From contig DASUXA010000040.1 of assembly GCA_036378155.1 (NCBI GenBank), forward strand, positions 28,020 through 92,019: 64,000 nucleotides of DNA, read 5' to 3'. The stretch comes from DASUXA01 sp036378155. Lineage in GTDB: Bacteria > Actinomycetota > Actinomycetes > Mycobacteriales > Micromonosporaceae. Positions 41,422 to 50,292 of the stretch are shown here, one piece after another; the stretch's first letter is position 1, and the number at the start of each line of letters is the position of its first letter. The notes under the pieces were generated by a model. It saw nothing but the letters and a program-made list of their open reading frames with translations. It had not been told where the DNA came from and ran no database searches. A program made the position numbers and the translations under genes.

Positions 41422-42795
41422 ATGGACGATCTCGGTTCGCTGCTGCGCAAGGCCGCCGACGAGGCGGCACGGTACCGGGCGTCGCTGCCCGACGCCCCGG
41501 TCACCGCCGCGCTCGACCTGGACGCCGCGCGCCGCGCCTTCGACGGTCCGCTGCCCGACGCGCCCACCGCCCCGGACAAGGTGCTGGACGACCTGCTCAG
41601 GGCCGCCGAGGGCGGCCTGACCGGGTCGGCGGGACCGCGCTTCTTCGGGTTCGTCATCGGCGGGGCGCTGCCGGTCGCGACCGCCGCCGACGTGCTCGCC
41701 GCCGGCTGGGACCAGTGCGCGTACAACGCGACGCTGGCACCCGCGGCGATCGCCGCCGAGCAGGTCGCCGGGCAGTGGCTGAAGGACCTGCTGGGCATCC
41801 CGCAGTCCGCGTCGGTCGGGTTCGTCACCGGGGCGCAGGCGGCGAACACGGTCGGGCTCGCCGCCGCCCGGCACCATGTGCTCGCCGAGGCTGGTTGGGA
41901 CGTGGAACGCCGGGGAATGTCCGGCGCGCCTCGGCTGCGCGTGGTGGCGGGCGCGGAGCGCCACGCCACGATCGACCGGTCGCTGCGGCTGCTCGGGCTG
42001 GGCTCGGACGTGGTCGAGGAGGTACGCGCCGACGCCAACGGCGCGATGGACGTCGATCACCTGCGCGAGGTGCTCGCGCGCGGACCGGGCGGCCCGACGA
42101 TCGTGTGCCTGCAGGCCGGCAACGTGAACACCGGCGCGTGCGACAACCTGCGTGCCGCGTGCGAGATCGTCCACCGGTACGGCGGCTGGGCGCACGTCGA
42201 CGGGGCGTTCGGGTTGTGGGCCGCCGCCAGCCCGGACACCAGGCATCTGGTCGACGGAGTGGAACTGGCCGATTCGTGGGGCTGCGACGGGCACAAGTGG
42301 CTGAACGTGCCGTACGACTCGGCGTTCGCGTTCTGTTCGCGTCCCGAGGTGCACGCGGCGGCACTGTCGTACACCGCCTCCTACCTGGTCGGATCGGGGA
42401 CGGTACCGAGCGGCGGGGACTACACGCCGGAGTCGTCGCGCCGGGCGCGCGGGTTCGCGGTCTGGGCGGCGCTGCGGCACCTGGGTCGCGACGGGGTCGC
42501 CGATCTGGTCGACCGGTGCTGCCGACTGGCTCGGCGGTTCGCGGACCGGTTGGCGGCGGCGGGCGTCGAGGTGGTCAACGACGTGGTACTCAACCAGGTG
42601 CTGGTCAGCTTCGGCGACGACGCCCGCACCGACCGCGTCGTCGAGGCGATCCAGCGCGACGGTACCTGCTGGATGGGCGGTACCACGTGGCGCGGCAGGC
42701 GACTGATGCGCATCTCGGTGTCGAACTACTCGACGACCGAGGACGACGTCGACCGTTCGGTCGCCGCCATCGTGAGGCTGGCGGGACGCGACTGA
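41422..42795 (+). CDS. Pyridoxal-phosphate-dependent decarboxylase (group II)
   Basis: A 457-residue fold-type I PLP enzyme. PLP contacts: SVGFVTGAQAANTVGLAAAR (~135-154), the Asp-His region GWAHVDGAFGLWAA and the Schiff-base Lys in SWGCDGHKWLNVPYDSAF (~294). FFGFVIGGALPVATAADVLA near the N-terminus is typical of the aromatic/glutamate-like decarboxylase group. The substrate could be an aromatic amino acid, glutamate or aspartate and cannot be fixed from the sequence. It is divergent from the ECF41 sigma gene across only 54 bases, so it may also be under that sigma factor. Confidence 0.88.
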   Translation: MDDLGSLLRKAADEAARYRASLPDAPVTAALDLDAARRAFDGPLPDAPTAPDKVLDDLLRAAEGGLTGSAGPRFFGFVIGGALPVATAADVLAAGWDQCAYNATLAPAAIAAEQVAGQWLKDLLGIPQSASVGFVTGAQAANTVGLAAARHHVLAEAGWDVERRGMSGAPRLRVVAGAERHATIDRSLRLLGLGSDVVEEVRADANGAMDVDHLREVLARGPGGPTIVCLQAGNVNTGACDNLRAACEIVHRYGGWAHVDGAFGLWAAASPDTRHLVDGVELADSWGCDGHKWLNVPYDSAFAFCSRPEVHAAALSYTASYLVGSGTVPSGGDYTPESSRRARGFAVWAALRHLGRDGVADLVDRCCRLARRFADRLAAAGVEVVNDVVLNQVLVSFGDDARTDRVVEAIQRDGTCWMGGTTWRGRRLMRISVSNYSTTEDDVDRSVAAIVRLAGRD

Positions 42796-42807
42796 GCCGC
42801 GGCGCGG

Positions 42808-43485
42808 TCACGCCTCGGCGAGCAGCCGGGTCAACGCGTCGGGCGCGGTGATCATGGCGTCGTGTCCGGTCGCGAGGTCCACGCAGGACCAGCCGAATTC
42901 GCGTGCCCAGTCGGCGAACGGGATGCCCGCCGGGGTGCACAGCACCGCCCGGCACGGGAGGTCGTCGACCGCGCCGGTCAGCCGGGTCGGCTCGGCGAAG
43001 GTGTACCTGGGCTGCGGGGTCAGCAGCCCGGTCAGCCACGCGGCAACGTCGGGCTCGGTCACTCCGACCGCCGACGGTCGCGGCGGGCGGATCAGTCCGT
43101 CCACGGTCGCGGTGTCCACCCAGGCGCGGAAATACTCCGGAGCCCGGTCGTCGAGCGACTCGCCGTCCCGCCCAGCCCAGCCGTCCACCATGACCAGCCG
43201 CGCGACCCGGTCGGGCATCCGGTCGGCCGCCTCGCGCACCACGAAACCGGCGTAGCTGTGCCCGACCAGGACCACGTCACGCAGGTCCTCGTAGCGCAGC
43301 ACCCCGCACACGTCCTCGACGTGGGTGCGCAGCCCGGTCCCCGGCGTGACCAGGTGGGACCGCTCCCCCAGCCCGGTCAGGGTCGGCGTGAACACGACGT
43401 GTCCGGCCCCGCGCAGCCGGTCCGCCACCGCCCGCCAACACCACCCGCCGTGCCACGCCCCGTGCACCAGTACGTAGGTCGCCAT
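42808..43485 (-). CDS. Alpha/beta hydrolase of the salicylate-esterase/hydroxynitrile-lyase-like group
   Basis: A 225-residue protein, ATG behind GGGGAGGA. It starts ATYVLVHGAWHGGWCWRAVA, the N-terminal signature of MES/HNL-like plant and bacterial hydrolases. The nucleophile elbow is VVLVGHSYAGFVVREAA (Ser ~81) and the C-terminal catalytic His is in LATGHDAMITAPDAL, preceded by an acidic residue. These enzymes cleave small methyl esters or similar. The true substrate is unknown. It converges on the decarboxylase gene with a 12-base gap. Confidence 0.88.
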   Translation of the reverse strand: MATYVLVHGAWHGGWCWRAVADRLRGAGHVVFTPTLTGLGERSHLVTPGTGLRTHVEDVCGVLRYEDLRDVVLVGHSYAGFVVREAADRMPDRVARLVMVDGWAGRDGESLDDRAPEYFRAWVDTATVDGLIRPPRPSAVGVTEPDVAAWLTGLLTPQPRYTFAEPTRLTGAVDDLPCRAVLCTPAGIPFADWAREFGWSCVDLATGHDAMITAPDALTRLLAEA

Positions 43486-43633
43486 TCGTCCTCCCCGGCG
43501 GTCACCGTACCGGCACACCCCGACCGTCCGTCGGGTGGTGGACGCCGAGCGGGGAAGCGGTCGCCGCCGAGTGGCGCGCAGTACGGGACCTTGTGCTCTC
43601 CGGGCAGGTGCGCGGGTCTTCGACAATGAGGGC

Positions 43634-44800
43634 ATGCGGACGCCGTCGCCGGCCGGCGATCTGGAGACCAAGCTCGAACGCTGGGTCTCCTCCGGCATCA
43701 TCACCGCCGAACAGGCGGCCCTGATCCGAGCCGACGAGGCCCGGGGCGACGGGGCGTCGGCGGGCGACCCGCGGGCGACGCCCGCGCAGCCCAGTCCCGA
43801 GGCGCACCGGGCGACCAGCGACCCGCCGGGTGGCGGTACCGCCGCGCCGACGCGTCCCGTCGACTCCGGCGACCAGGGGCGGCGGCGCACCTCGCTGGTG
43901 GCCGAGGCGATGGGGTACCTCGGCGGGGTCGTCATCCTGGTCGCCTCGGGCCTGGTCACCAGCCGGATCTGGGGTCAGCTGCCGGTCGGCGCGCGGATCG
44001 CGCTGCCCGCCGCGGTCGCCGCCCTGCTGCTGGTCGCCGGCGCGCTGGTACCGCCGAGTCTGGGCGCTCCCGGTCGACGGCTGCGCGCGGTGCTCTGGCT
44101 GGCGTCGTCGATCGCGCTGTTCACCTGCCTGGCGATCACCGGTACCCAGGGCTTCGGCTGGCGGGACCCGTCGGTGGAGTTGCTCGCCGGGGCGGGCACG
44201 GCGGTGTACTCGGCGGCGCTGTGGTGGGCGCACCGGCAGGTACCGCAGAATCTGGCGACCTTCGCGGCGCTGCTGGTGACGATCGCGGCGCTGACCACGA
44301 TGCTGCCCCACAGCCGGACGCTGCCCGAGGTGTCGATGTGGGCCGCCGGGGTGGTGTGGGCGGTCCTGTCGTGGGGGTCGCTCGTCACGCCGCGCCGCGC
44401 GGGGTTGATCCTCGGCTCGGTCGCCGCCGTGGTCAACGTGTTCGTCCTGATGTCCGAGACGTGGGGCATGGCGCTCGCGTTGGCGACCGTGGCGGGGTTG
44501 ATCGTGGCGGCGGTCGCGTTCCGCGACCTCGCCCTGCTCGGGGTCGCGTCGGTCGGGACGCTGTTCGTGCTGCCCCGCGCCATGGCGCGGTTCTTCCCGG
44601 GTGTGCTGTCCGCCGCTTTCGCTCTGCTGCTGGTCGGGGTGGTGCTGGTGGCGACCGCGATCGTGACGGCGCGCCGTCGCCGGGAGGAACCGGTGGCGGG
44701 TAGGCGCGACTGGAGTGTGGGTACACCGGGAACAGCGACGGTGATCGCGGGAACGGTCGCGACGGTCACCGCGGTGGCGGTGGTGCTCGCCGGGCTCTGA
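43634..44800 (+). CDS. DUF2157-like multi-pass membrane protein
   Basis: About 388 residues from ATG 43634 with GAGGG just upstream. The N-terminal ~30 residues (LETKLERWVSSGIITAEQAA) are the short helical motif that begins DUF2157 proteins. A Pro/Ala/Asp-rich linker follows (to ~85), then ten or so membrane helices, beginning AMGYLGGVVILVASGLVTSR, and a basic loop RRRREEPVAGRRD before the last helix. The function of the family is unknown. The C-terminus ends VAVVLAGL. Confidence 0.82.
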   Translation: MRTPSPAGDLETKLERWVSSGIITAEQAALIRADEARGDGASAGDPRATPAQPSPEAHRATSDPPGGGTAAPTRPVDSGDQGRRRTSLVAEAMGYLGGVVILVASGLVTSRIWGQLPVGARIALPAAVAALLLVAGALVPPSLGAPGRRLRAVLWLASSIALFTCLAITGTQGFGWRDPSVELLAGAGTAVYSAALWWAHRQVPQNLATFAALLVTIAALTTMLPHSRTLPEVSMWAAGVVWAVLSWGSLVTPRRAGLILGSVAAVVNVFVLMSETWGMALALATVAGLIVAAVAFRDLALLGVASVGTLFVLPRAMARFFPGVLSAAFALLLVGVVLVATAIVTARRRREEPVAGRRDWSVGTPGTATVIAGTVATVTAVAVVLAGL

Positions 44801-44849
44801 CCGGACGACGCCGCCGGCCCCGGGACCCGCAGACGGAGGTACGCCGGAG

Positions 44850-45737
44850 GTGACGGTGGGACGGATACTGGTCGGCACGTCGTCGTGGACGGACAAGACG
44901 CTGCTCGCCTCCGGGTGGTACCCGCCGGAGGCGGACACCGCCGAGCGCCGGCTGGGGTACTACGCGGAACGGTTCCCGATCGTCGAGGTCGACTCCACGT
45001 ACTACTCGCCTCCCGCCGAGCGCACCGCACAGTTGTGGGCTCAGCGCTCCCCCGCCGGGTTCACCTTCAACATCAAGGCGTTCAGCCTGCTCACCGGGCA
45101 CCCGACGAAGCTGTCCGCGCTGTACAAGGACCTGCGTCCGGACGTCGACAAGAAGAACGTGTACCCGCAGGACCTGAGTGCGCAGGCGTACGAGGAGGTG
45201 TGGACGCGGTTCCTGTCCGCCCTGGACCCGCTGGTCGCGGCGGGCAAACTCGGCGCGATCCTGTTCCAGTTCCCGCCGTGGTTCGGCATCCGGCGCTCGA
45301 ACAAGGAGTACCTGGTCGAGATCGCGAAGCGGTGCAGTCCGCTGCGGGTGGCGATGGAGTTCCGCAACGAGTCCTGGTTCGCCGGGGACAACCAGCGTGA
45401 GACGCTGGACTTCCTGTCCAGGCACGAGTTGCCGCTGGTGTGCGTCGACATGCCGCAGGGGTACCGCAGTTCGGTCCCGCCGGTCCTCGCGGCGACCGCC
45501 GACCTCGCCGTGGTCCGGTTCCACGGGCACAGCAACAAGTGGACCAGTCACGACATCTACGAGCGTTTCGGCTACCTCTATTCCGAGGATGAACTCGCCG
45601 AGTGGGCGCCGAAGCTGACCGGTCTCGCCGAGCAGACGAACGCGACGCACGTGCTGATGAACAACTGCTACTCGGACTATGCGCAGCGCAACGCCGGTCA
45701 GCTGAATGCCTTATTGAACGGCGACGATTCCAGGTGA
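44850..45737 (+). CDS. DUF72 (YecE family) protein
   Basis: A 295-residue protein, GTG behind GGAGGTGACG. It starts GRILVGTSSWTDKTLLASGW and has FPIVEVDSTYYSPPAERTAQ, PAGFTFNIKAFSLLTGHPTK, FQFPPWFGI, AMEFRNESWF and FHGHSNKWTSHDIYERFGYL, the full DUF72 TIM-barrel pattern with its conserved Glu/Asp/His/Arg residues. Structures of the family resemble sugar-phosphate-type barrels, but no reaction is established. It is followed by a very strong hairpin. Confidence 0.92.
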   Translation: MTVGRILVGTSSWTDKTLLASGWYPPEADTAERRLGYYAERFPIVEVDSTYYSPPAERTAQLWAQRSPAGFTFNIKAFSLLTGHPTKLSALYKDLRPDVDKKNVYPQDLSAQAYEEVWTRFLSALDPLVAAGKLGAILFQFPPWFGIRRSNKEYLVEIAKRCSPLRVAMEFRNESWFAGDNQRETLDFLSRHELPLVCVDMPQGYRSSVPPVLAATADLAVVRFHGHSNKWTSHDIYERFGYLYSEDELAEWAPKLTGLAEQTNATHVLMNNCYSDYAQRNAGQLNALLNGDDSR

Positions 45738-45854
45738 GCCGGACCGGTGCGGGTCGTTGACGAACTCAATTTCAGAAACTCTTCAGCTATTCAAGCGCGC
45801 CAACCAAATATCGGTACTGGGCGCATTGACGTCGGCGGACGGAGCATCCGCGCC

Positions 45855-45898
45855 GCCCGCGGGCGGTCGTTCCGGTCCCGGAACGGCCGCCCGCGGGC
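45855..45898. terminator. 21-bp near-perfect hairpin, bidirectional terminator
   Basis: Arms 45855-45875 and 45878-45898 pair over 21 positions with one G-T type mismatch and a two-base loop. It lies exactly between the convergent DUF72 and DoxX genes and would be very stable. No T-run. Confidence 0.8.
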
Positions 45899-45909
45899 CG
45901 CAGACGCGG

Positions 45910-46356
45910 TCAGGCGAGCGGGGCGACCGCCGGCGCCTTTGCCTCGGACCTGGAACGCTCCTTGCGAAGGACGGCGTCGATCGACCAGATGCCCGGGCCG
46001 ACGACGGCCAGGAGCAGGAACGACCAGCTGAACATCGCCGCCAGCTCGCCGCCGTTCTGGATCGGCAGGAGCGCTCGCTCCTGGTGCACCGTGAAGTAGG
46101 CGTAGGCCATGGAGCCGGAGGCGAGCAGTGCCGCGGCACGGGTACCGAGCCCGACCAGAACCAGGATCCCGGCGACCAGCTGGATCACGGCGGCATACCA
46201 TCCGGGCCACTCACCGACAGGCACCGTGCCGCCCTTGCCCATGGCGCCACCGAACACCCCGAAGAGCGACGCCGCGCCGTGGCAGGAGAATAGCAGACCG
46301 ACCACAATGCGGAACAGTGAGACGGTAGCGCCGTGATAGCGATCAGCAAACCGCAT
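45910..46356 (-). CDS. DoxX family membrane protein
   Basis: A 148-residue protein, ATG behind GGAGGG with good spacing. Four membrane segments: SLFRIVVGLLFSCHGAASLF, YAAVIQLVAGILVLVGLGTR, AALLASGSMAYAYFTVHQ and FSWSFLLLAVVGPGIWSID. FRIVVGLLFSCHGAASLFGV and NGGELAA followed by a Phe/Tyr-rich helix are standard for DoxX. A charged tail RKERSRSEAKAPAVAPLA follows. It is a second DoxX-type protein in the window and is unrelated in operon context to the one at 30.4 kb. Confidence 0.87.
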   Translation of the reverse strand: MRFADRYHGATVSLFRIVVGLLFSCHGAASLFGVFGGAMGKGGTVPVGEWPGWYAAVIQLVAGILVLVGLGTRAAALLASGSMAYAYFTVHQERALLPIQNGGELAAMFSWSFLLLAVVGPGIWSIDAVLRKERSRSEAKAPAVAPLA

Positions 46357-46604
46357 GGGAAAACCCTCCACTTAGGACTTTCGGTCCGGGCTTGCTGAAG
46401 TTTACGCACCGGCGCAGTGCTCTGAAGACCATCGGTTGCCAACAATTTCTCTAATCAGCCCCGATATCGAGCGATCCTCGAGGCATCGACCAACGTGGAG
46501 TTGGTCGCGTTCGCGGCGCGGGGCGGCGACGAAACCGCGCCACCCGACTACACCCGGCGCAACACCCAGACGCCGACCGCCCCGCTCACGGGTGAGGGCG
46601 GGGA

Positions 46605-46967
46605 CTAGCCGCGCTCCTGCGGGATCTCCTCGATCTGGGACACCCCGCTGTCGGCGTGTGCCCCGTACCGCCGCCACACCTCGTGCAGCAGGATGCGTCC
46701 GTCCGGCAGGATCTCCGGCGTGCTGTGGCATTCACCGGAGATGATCCGACCGTCCTCGAGAACCATGCAGTAGGCGAAGTCGATCGAGCCGTCCGGCGCG
46801 CATCGCCCGGCGAGGGTGCCGCGCCGCGCGTGCCCGCCGGTGAACTCGCCCCACAGCAGGTCGCCGTCCTGGTAGTAGTGCGCGACACGGGTGTGTTCGC
46901 CGGTGCCGTCCTCGACCGGGCGGAACCGCCGCCCGTGATAGTCGATCGACGCGGCGGGTGCGGACAT
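46605..46967 (-). CDS. Conserved small protein of unknown function
   Basis: A 120-residue soluble protein, ATG behind AGGAGCTGCC. Sequence features: SIDYHGRRFRPVEDGTGEHT, VAHYYQDGDLLWGEFTGGHA, RRGTLAGRCAPDGSIDFAY and EILPDGRILLHEVWRRYG. The repeated G-D/G-xLxG pattern suggests a short beta-sheet protein with MORN-like strands. Close relatives in actinobacteria are often labelled N-acetylglutamate synthase, but no acetyltransferase motif is visible and I would not accept that name. Confidence 0.75.
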   Translation of the reverse strand: MSAPAASIDYHGRRFRPVEDGTGEHTRVAHYYQDGDLLWGEFTGGHARRGTLAGRCAPDGSIDFAYCMVLEDGRIISGECHSTPEILPDGRILLHEVWRRYGAHADSGVSQIEEIPQERG

Positions 46968-47127
46968 GGCAGCTCCTTGCGACGTGTCCGTGCCGATCGC
47001 GGCGGAACAGCCGCGTCGGGCAGACCCTGGGATGCCGACGGCGCGGCGTACTGACGACGGGCCGTGATCGTAGCAGGCGCATCGACGTCCCCACATGCCG
47101 CCGCCGGCGTGCGTACACTCGGCGACC

Positions 47128-47790
47128 ATGGTTGTCGCCGCGCCCACAGTGGACGTTCTTCGTGCCGCCGTGACCACCTTCGTCGGCGACGGCGGACCGG
47201 ATCGTTCCTGGCTGCGGCTTTGTCGGCAGACCGCCCCGGCGATCGACCTGTCCACGGCGCAGCACCGCCGCGCGGTCCTGGTCTGGCTGAACGCCTGGGG
47301 CTGCCGGCTGCGCTACCCCCGCCCCGGTGAGGAGGACCTGTTCGACGTCGGTCTCGCCGGGTGGTGGAACCGCTGGGGCGGCGTGCTGCCGCCGGTGGAC
47401 ACGAGGCTGCCGGCGTTGCCGGAGGACGCGCTGCCCCTGCTCGGCGCGGCGTTCTCGGATCTCGCCCGGGTACGGGTGGCGCCCGGGGCGCGGGGTCGCT
47501 CGCTCGGCTCGACGGCAGCGAGCAAACTGCTGTACGCGTTGCGTCCCGCCGCGCTGCTGCCGTGGGACGAGGCGATCGCCCGTACCCTGCACGGCAGCCG
47601 CGACGGCGACGCCTACGTCGCGCACCTGCGGCTGGGACGCTCCTGGGCGCGGCGGCTGCTCGCCGAGACCGGGCTGGACGAGGCGGCGCTCGCCGACGCG
47701 CTCGGGCAGCCGGGACGGTCGCTGGCGAAGATGCTCGACGACTACTGCTACCTGGTGTGTACCCGGGGCGTCGACCCGGCGCCCCGGTGA
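47128..47790 (+). CDS. Hypothetical protein, no recognised family
   Basis: About 220 residues from ATG 47128 (in-frame ATG at 47095 possible; weak ribosome site for both). It has consistent actinobacterial codon use. Visible parts: an N-terminal helix AAPTVDVLRAAVTTFV, DLSTAQHRRAVLVWLNAWGC, then STAASKLLYALRPAALLPWD with EAIARTL, and a C-terminal helix MLDDYCYLVC. KLLYALRPAALLPWDEAIA recalls small helical proteins of mobile elements and HhH-type enzymes, but I cannot assign a function. A strong terminator hairpin separates it from the mscR-like gene. Confidence 0.65.
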   Translation: MVVAAPTVDVLRAAVTTFVGDGGPDRSWLRLCRQTAPAIDLSTAQHRRAVLVWLNAWGCRLRYPRPGEEDLFDVGLAGWWNRWGGVLPPVDTRLPALPEDALPLLGAAFSDLARVRVAPGARGRSLGSTAASKLLYALRPAALLPWDEAIARTLHGSRDGDAYVAHLRLGRSWARRLLAETGLDEAALADALGQPGRSLAKMLDDYCYLVCTRGVDPAPR

Positions 47791-47806
47791 GGCGGGGCTG
47801 ACGTGG

Positions 47807-47838
47807 GGCTGGGTCGGCCCGTACGGGCCGACCCAGCC
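47807..47838. terminator. 14-bp perfect hairpin between convergent genes
   Basis: GGCTGGGTCGGCCC (47807-47820), loop GTAC, then its exact complement (47825-47838). It ends both the hypothetical gene at 47.8 kb and the leftward hydrazine-type operon, whose last gene stops at 47844. No T-run. Confidence 0.8.
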
Positions 47839-47843
47839 GACCC

Positions 47844-48935
47844 TCAGTCGAACAGCACGACGCTGCGCAGGACGTCGCCCCGGCGCATCTTCTCGAACGC
47901 CGCCTCGACGTCGGCGACACCGATCCGCTCGCTGACGAACCGGTCGAGCGGCAACCTGCCCTGCAGGTGCAGGTCCACCAGCGTCGGCATGTCGCGCGAC
48001 GGCAGGCAGTCGCCGTACCAGCAGGTCTTGTACGTGCCGCCGTGCAGGAACATGTCCAGCAGCGGCATCTCCATCCGCATCGACGAGTCCGGCCGGGCGA
48101 CCAGGACGAACGTGCCACCGACCGCGCGCGCGTAGAACGCCTGCCGCCAGGTCTCCGGGAACCCGGCGGCGTCGATGGTCACGTCGGCGCCGAGCCCGTC
48201 GGTGAAGGTCCGGATCGTAGCGACCACATCGGTGTCCCGGCTGGCGTCGACGACGTGGGTGGCGCCGAGTTCCTCGGCGACCGGCAACTTCCGCGCGTCG
48301 ATGTCCACTGCGATGATCGTGGTCGCGCCCGCCAGTCGCGCGCCGGCGACCGCCGCGCTGCCCACCCCGCCGCAGCCGATGACCGCGACGGTGTCCCCGG
48401 GACGGACGTTGCCCGCGCGCATCGCCGCGCCGAGCCCCGACATCACGCCACAGCCGAGCAGGCAGGCAACGGCGGGGTCGATCGCCTTGTCCACCGGCGT
48501 GCACTGTCCGGCGTGGACCAGGGTGAGCGGGGTGAAGGCGCCGATACCCAGCGCCGGACCCAGCGGCTCCCCGGTGGTCAGCGTCATCGGCCGGCTCGCG
48601 CCGAGTTCGTTCAGGCACGCCTCGGGCACCCCGCGCCGACAGGGTCGGCACCGCCCGCACACCGCCCGCCAGTTGAGGATGACGAAATCGCCCGGCGCTA
48701 CGTGCTGGACGCCGTCGCCCACCTGCTCGACGATCCCGGCCGCCTCGTGACCGAGCAGGTACGGGTACCCGGAGCCGATGACGCCGTCGCGGTAGTGCAG
48801 GTCGGTGTGGCAGACCCCGCAGGCCAGTACCCGTACCGTGGCTTCACCCGGCCCGGGGTCCGGAACCACGATGTCGCGGGTCTGCACGGGCTGGCCCGGG
48901 CCGAGCGAAACCACGGCCTCGACTGTCTGCGCCAT
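47844..48935 (-). CDS. mscR: S-(hydroxymethyl)mycothiol dehydrogenase-like zinc dehydrogenase
   Basis: A 363-residue class III-type MDR alcohol dehydrogenase. Catalytic zinc ligands are in ACGVCHTDLHYRDG and GHEAAGIVE; the structural zinc site is CGRCRPCRRGVPEAC. Rossmann motif is VAVIGCGGVGSAAVAGARLA. The segments ALGIGAFTPLTLVHAGQCTP, ETWRQAFYARAVGGT and CWYGDCLPSRDMPTLVDL match mycothiol-dependent formaldehyde dehydrogenase (MscR/AdhE2), which oxidises S-hydroxymethylmycothiol and reduces S-nitrosomycothiol. It starts 70 bases after the ATP-grasp gene in the same direction. It may detoxify an aldehyde or reactive nitrogen product of the pathway, or be an unrelated housekeeping gene. Confidence 0.88.
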   Translation of the reverse strand: MAQTVEAVVSLGPGQPVQTRDIVVPDPGPGEATVRVLACGVCHTDLHYRDGVIGSGYPYLLGHEAAGIVEQVGDGVQHVAPGDFVILNWRAVCGRCRPCRRGVPEACLNELGASRPMTLTTGEPLGPALGIGAFTPLTLVHAGQCTPVDKAIDPAVACLLGCGVMSGLGAAMRAGNVRPGDTVAVIGCGGVGSAAVAGARLAGATTIIAVDIDARKLPVAEELGATHVVDASRDTDVVATIRTFTDGLGADVTIDAAGFPETWRQAFYARAVGGTFVLVARPDSSMRMEMPLLDMFLHGGTYKTCWYGDCLPSRDMPTLVDLHLQGRLPLDRFVSERIGVADVEAAFEKMRRGDVLRSVVLFD

Positions 48936-49005
48936 GTGCCATGTGTCCTTGTCTGTTCGGTATCTGTGGTGGTCTGTCCGGCTGGCGTGACGGCGGTCGG
49001 TCCGG

Positions 49006-50250
49006 TCAGTCCGCGAAGTCCACGGTGATCAGGTCGGCGTACCGCATCATCGTGTCGAAGGCGTCGTCCTTGGACGTCCCGGTGGTACCGAGGAACCCGA
49101 GGATGGTGTTGCCGTGCGGCGGGCGCTTGACGACGTCGCCCGGTCGCGCGGTGATCTTGAGAAGGAAGGTCCGGTCCGACTCGCTGACCTCGGCGGGTAC
49201 GTGCACCTTCGCGATCGTCCCCGCGTCGCAGATCAGGCACATCGACGTGGTGTGGGTGCCGGTGGGTTGGAAATGGCGGACCCGGGGGCGTACCCCACGG
49301 GCGATGTCCACCACCGCGGCGATCGGGTCGTGGTCGGCGGTCAGCCGCGCGATCATGTCGAGCCCGCCGCCGCCGACCCGCGCGGCGATCTCCAGCAGGT
49401 GCGGCTTGCCGTCGTGGAAGCGCACCTCGGCGTGTCCCACGCTGCGCCGCAGCCCCTGCGCCCGCATCCCGGCGGCGACCACCTCGTGCACCGCGGCGAG
49501 ATCCTCCGGGCTCATCGACGTCGGTGCGTGGTGCACGTCGTCGTCGAAGGTGTCGCGCTCGACGGTGATCCGGTCCACGACCGAGCCGAGGTACACCTCG
49601 TCGTCCCAGATGACGACCTCCATCAGGTACTCGGCGCCGTCCAGGAACGACTCCACCAGCAGTCCGCTCGGTCCGAGGTCGACACCGTCCGGCTCGGACC
49701 TCGCCCAGAACATGTCGCGGCTGCCCGCCTCCGCCTGGGCGTACCGTTCGGCCAGTTCCGCCGGGGATTCGACCTTGAACACGAAGTTGCTGCCGGCGCC
49801 GTGCGTCGGCTTGACGATCACCGGGTAGCCGAACTCCTCGGCCGCGGCGTTCGCCTCGGCGAGACTGTGGGTCAGCCGGTACCGGGGCGAGCGAGCGCCC
49901 GCCCGCTCGTACGCCTGCCGCATCAGGTACTTGTTGCGGCAGTTGACCGCCGTTTCCACGCCGATGCCGGGCAGACCGAGAGCCTCGGCGACCGCCGCCA
50001 CGGTGATCACCGACGACTCGGAGAAGGTCAGTACCCCGTCGAACGCCTCGACCTGGTGCCACTGCTTGGCGGTGGCGATGATCTCGTCGATGTGCCGCGA
50101 GCCCGCCACCCGGTACCGTTCGGCGGGCCAGAAGTCCGGCTCGCCTTCGCCGTTGAGCACGTACAGCGTCGCGCCCAGAGCCTCCACCTGTTCATACCGG
50201 GACTTGTAGTACGACAGGTACTGACAGGTCTCGATGGCGAGCAGCTTCAC
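49006..50250 (-). CDS. ATP-grasp ligase of the putative hydrazine pathway
   Basis: A 414-residue protein, GTG behind AGGAGAACCA. Residues ~1-110 form a Rossmann-like pre-ATP-grasp domain (KLLAIETCQYLSYYKSRYEQ). The ATP-grasp fold covers ~115-310: NKYLMRQAYERAGARSPRYR, the ATP-binding Lys in FGYPVIVKPTHGAGSNFVFK, VESFLDGAEYLMEVVIWDDE, and the metal-binding block GHAEVRFHDGKPHLLEIAARVGGGGLD shortened here to its core EIAARVGGG. A C-terminal domain follows. The closest types are L-amino acid ligases (BacD-like) that form amide bonds via acyl phosphates. In this operon it probably couples the hydrazine amino acid to another amino acid or amine. Confidence 0.88.
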   Translation of the reverse strand: MKLLAIETCQYLSYYKSRYEQVEALGATLYVLNGEGEPDFWPAERYRVAGSRHIDEIIATAKQWHQVEAFDGVLTFSESSVITVAAVAEALGLPGIGVETAVNCRNKYLMRQAYERAGARSPRYRLTHSLAEANAAAEEFGYPVIVKPTHGAGSNFVFKVESPAELAERYAQAEAGSRDMFWARSEPDGVDLGPSGLLVESFLDGAEYLMEVVIWDDEVYLGSVVDRITVERDTFDDDVHHAPTSMSPEDLAAVHEVVAAGMRAQGLRRSVGHAEVRFHDGKPHLLEIAARVGGGGLDMIARLTADHDPIAAVVDIARGVRPRVRHFQPTGTHTTSMCLICDAGTIAKVHVPAEVSESDRTFLLKITARPGDVVKRPPHGNTILGFLGTTGTSKDDAFDTMMRYADLITVDFAD

Positions 50251-50292
50251 TGGTTCTCCTACGTCAATCGCGGACCGGACGCCGTCGACCGG

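Noticed and set aside
46605..46967. N-acetylglutamate synthase label for the 120-residue protein
   Set aside because: No GNAT acetyl-CoA motif; the name appears to be an annotation carry-over in databases.
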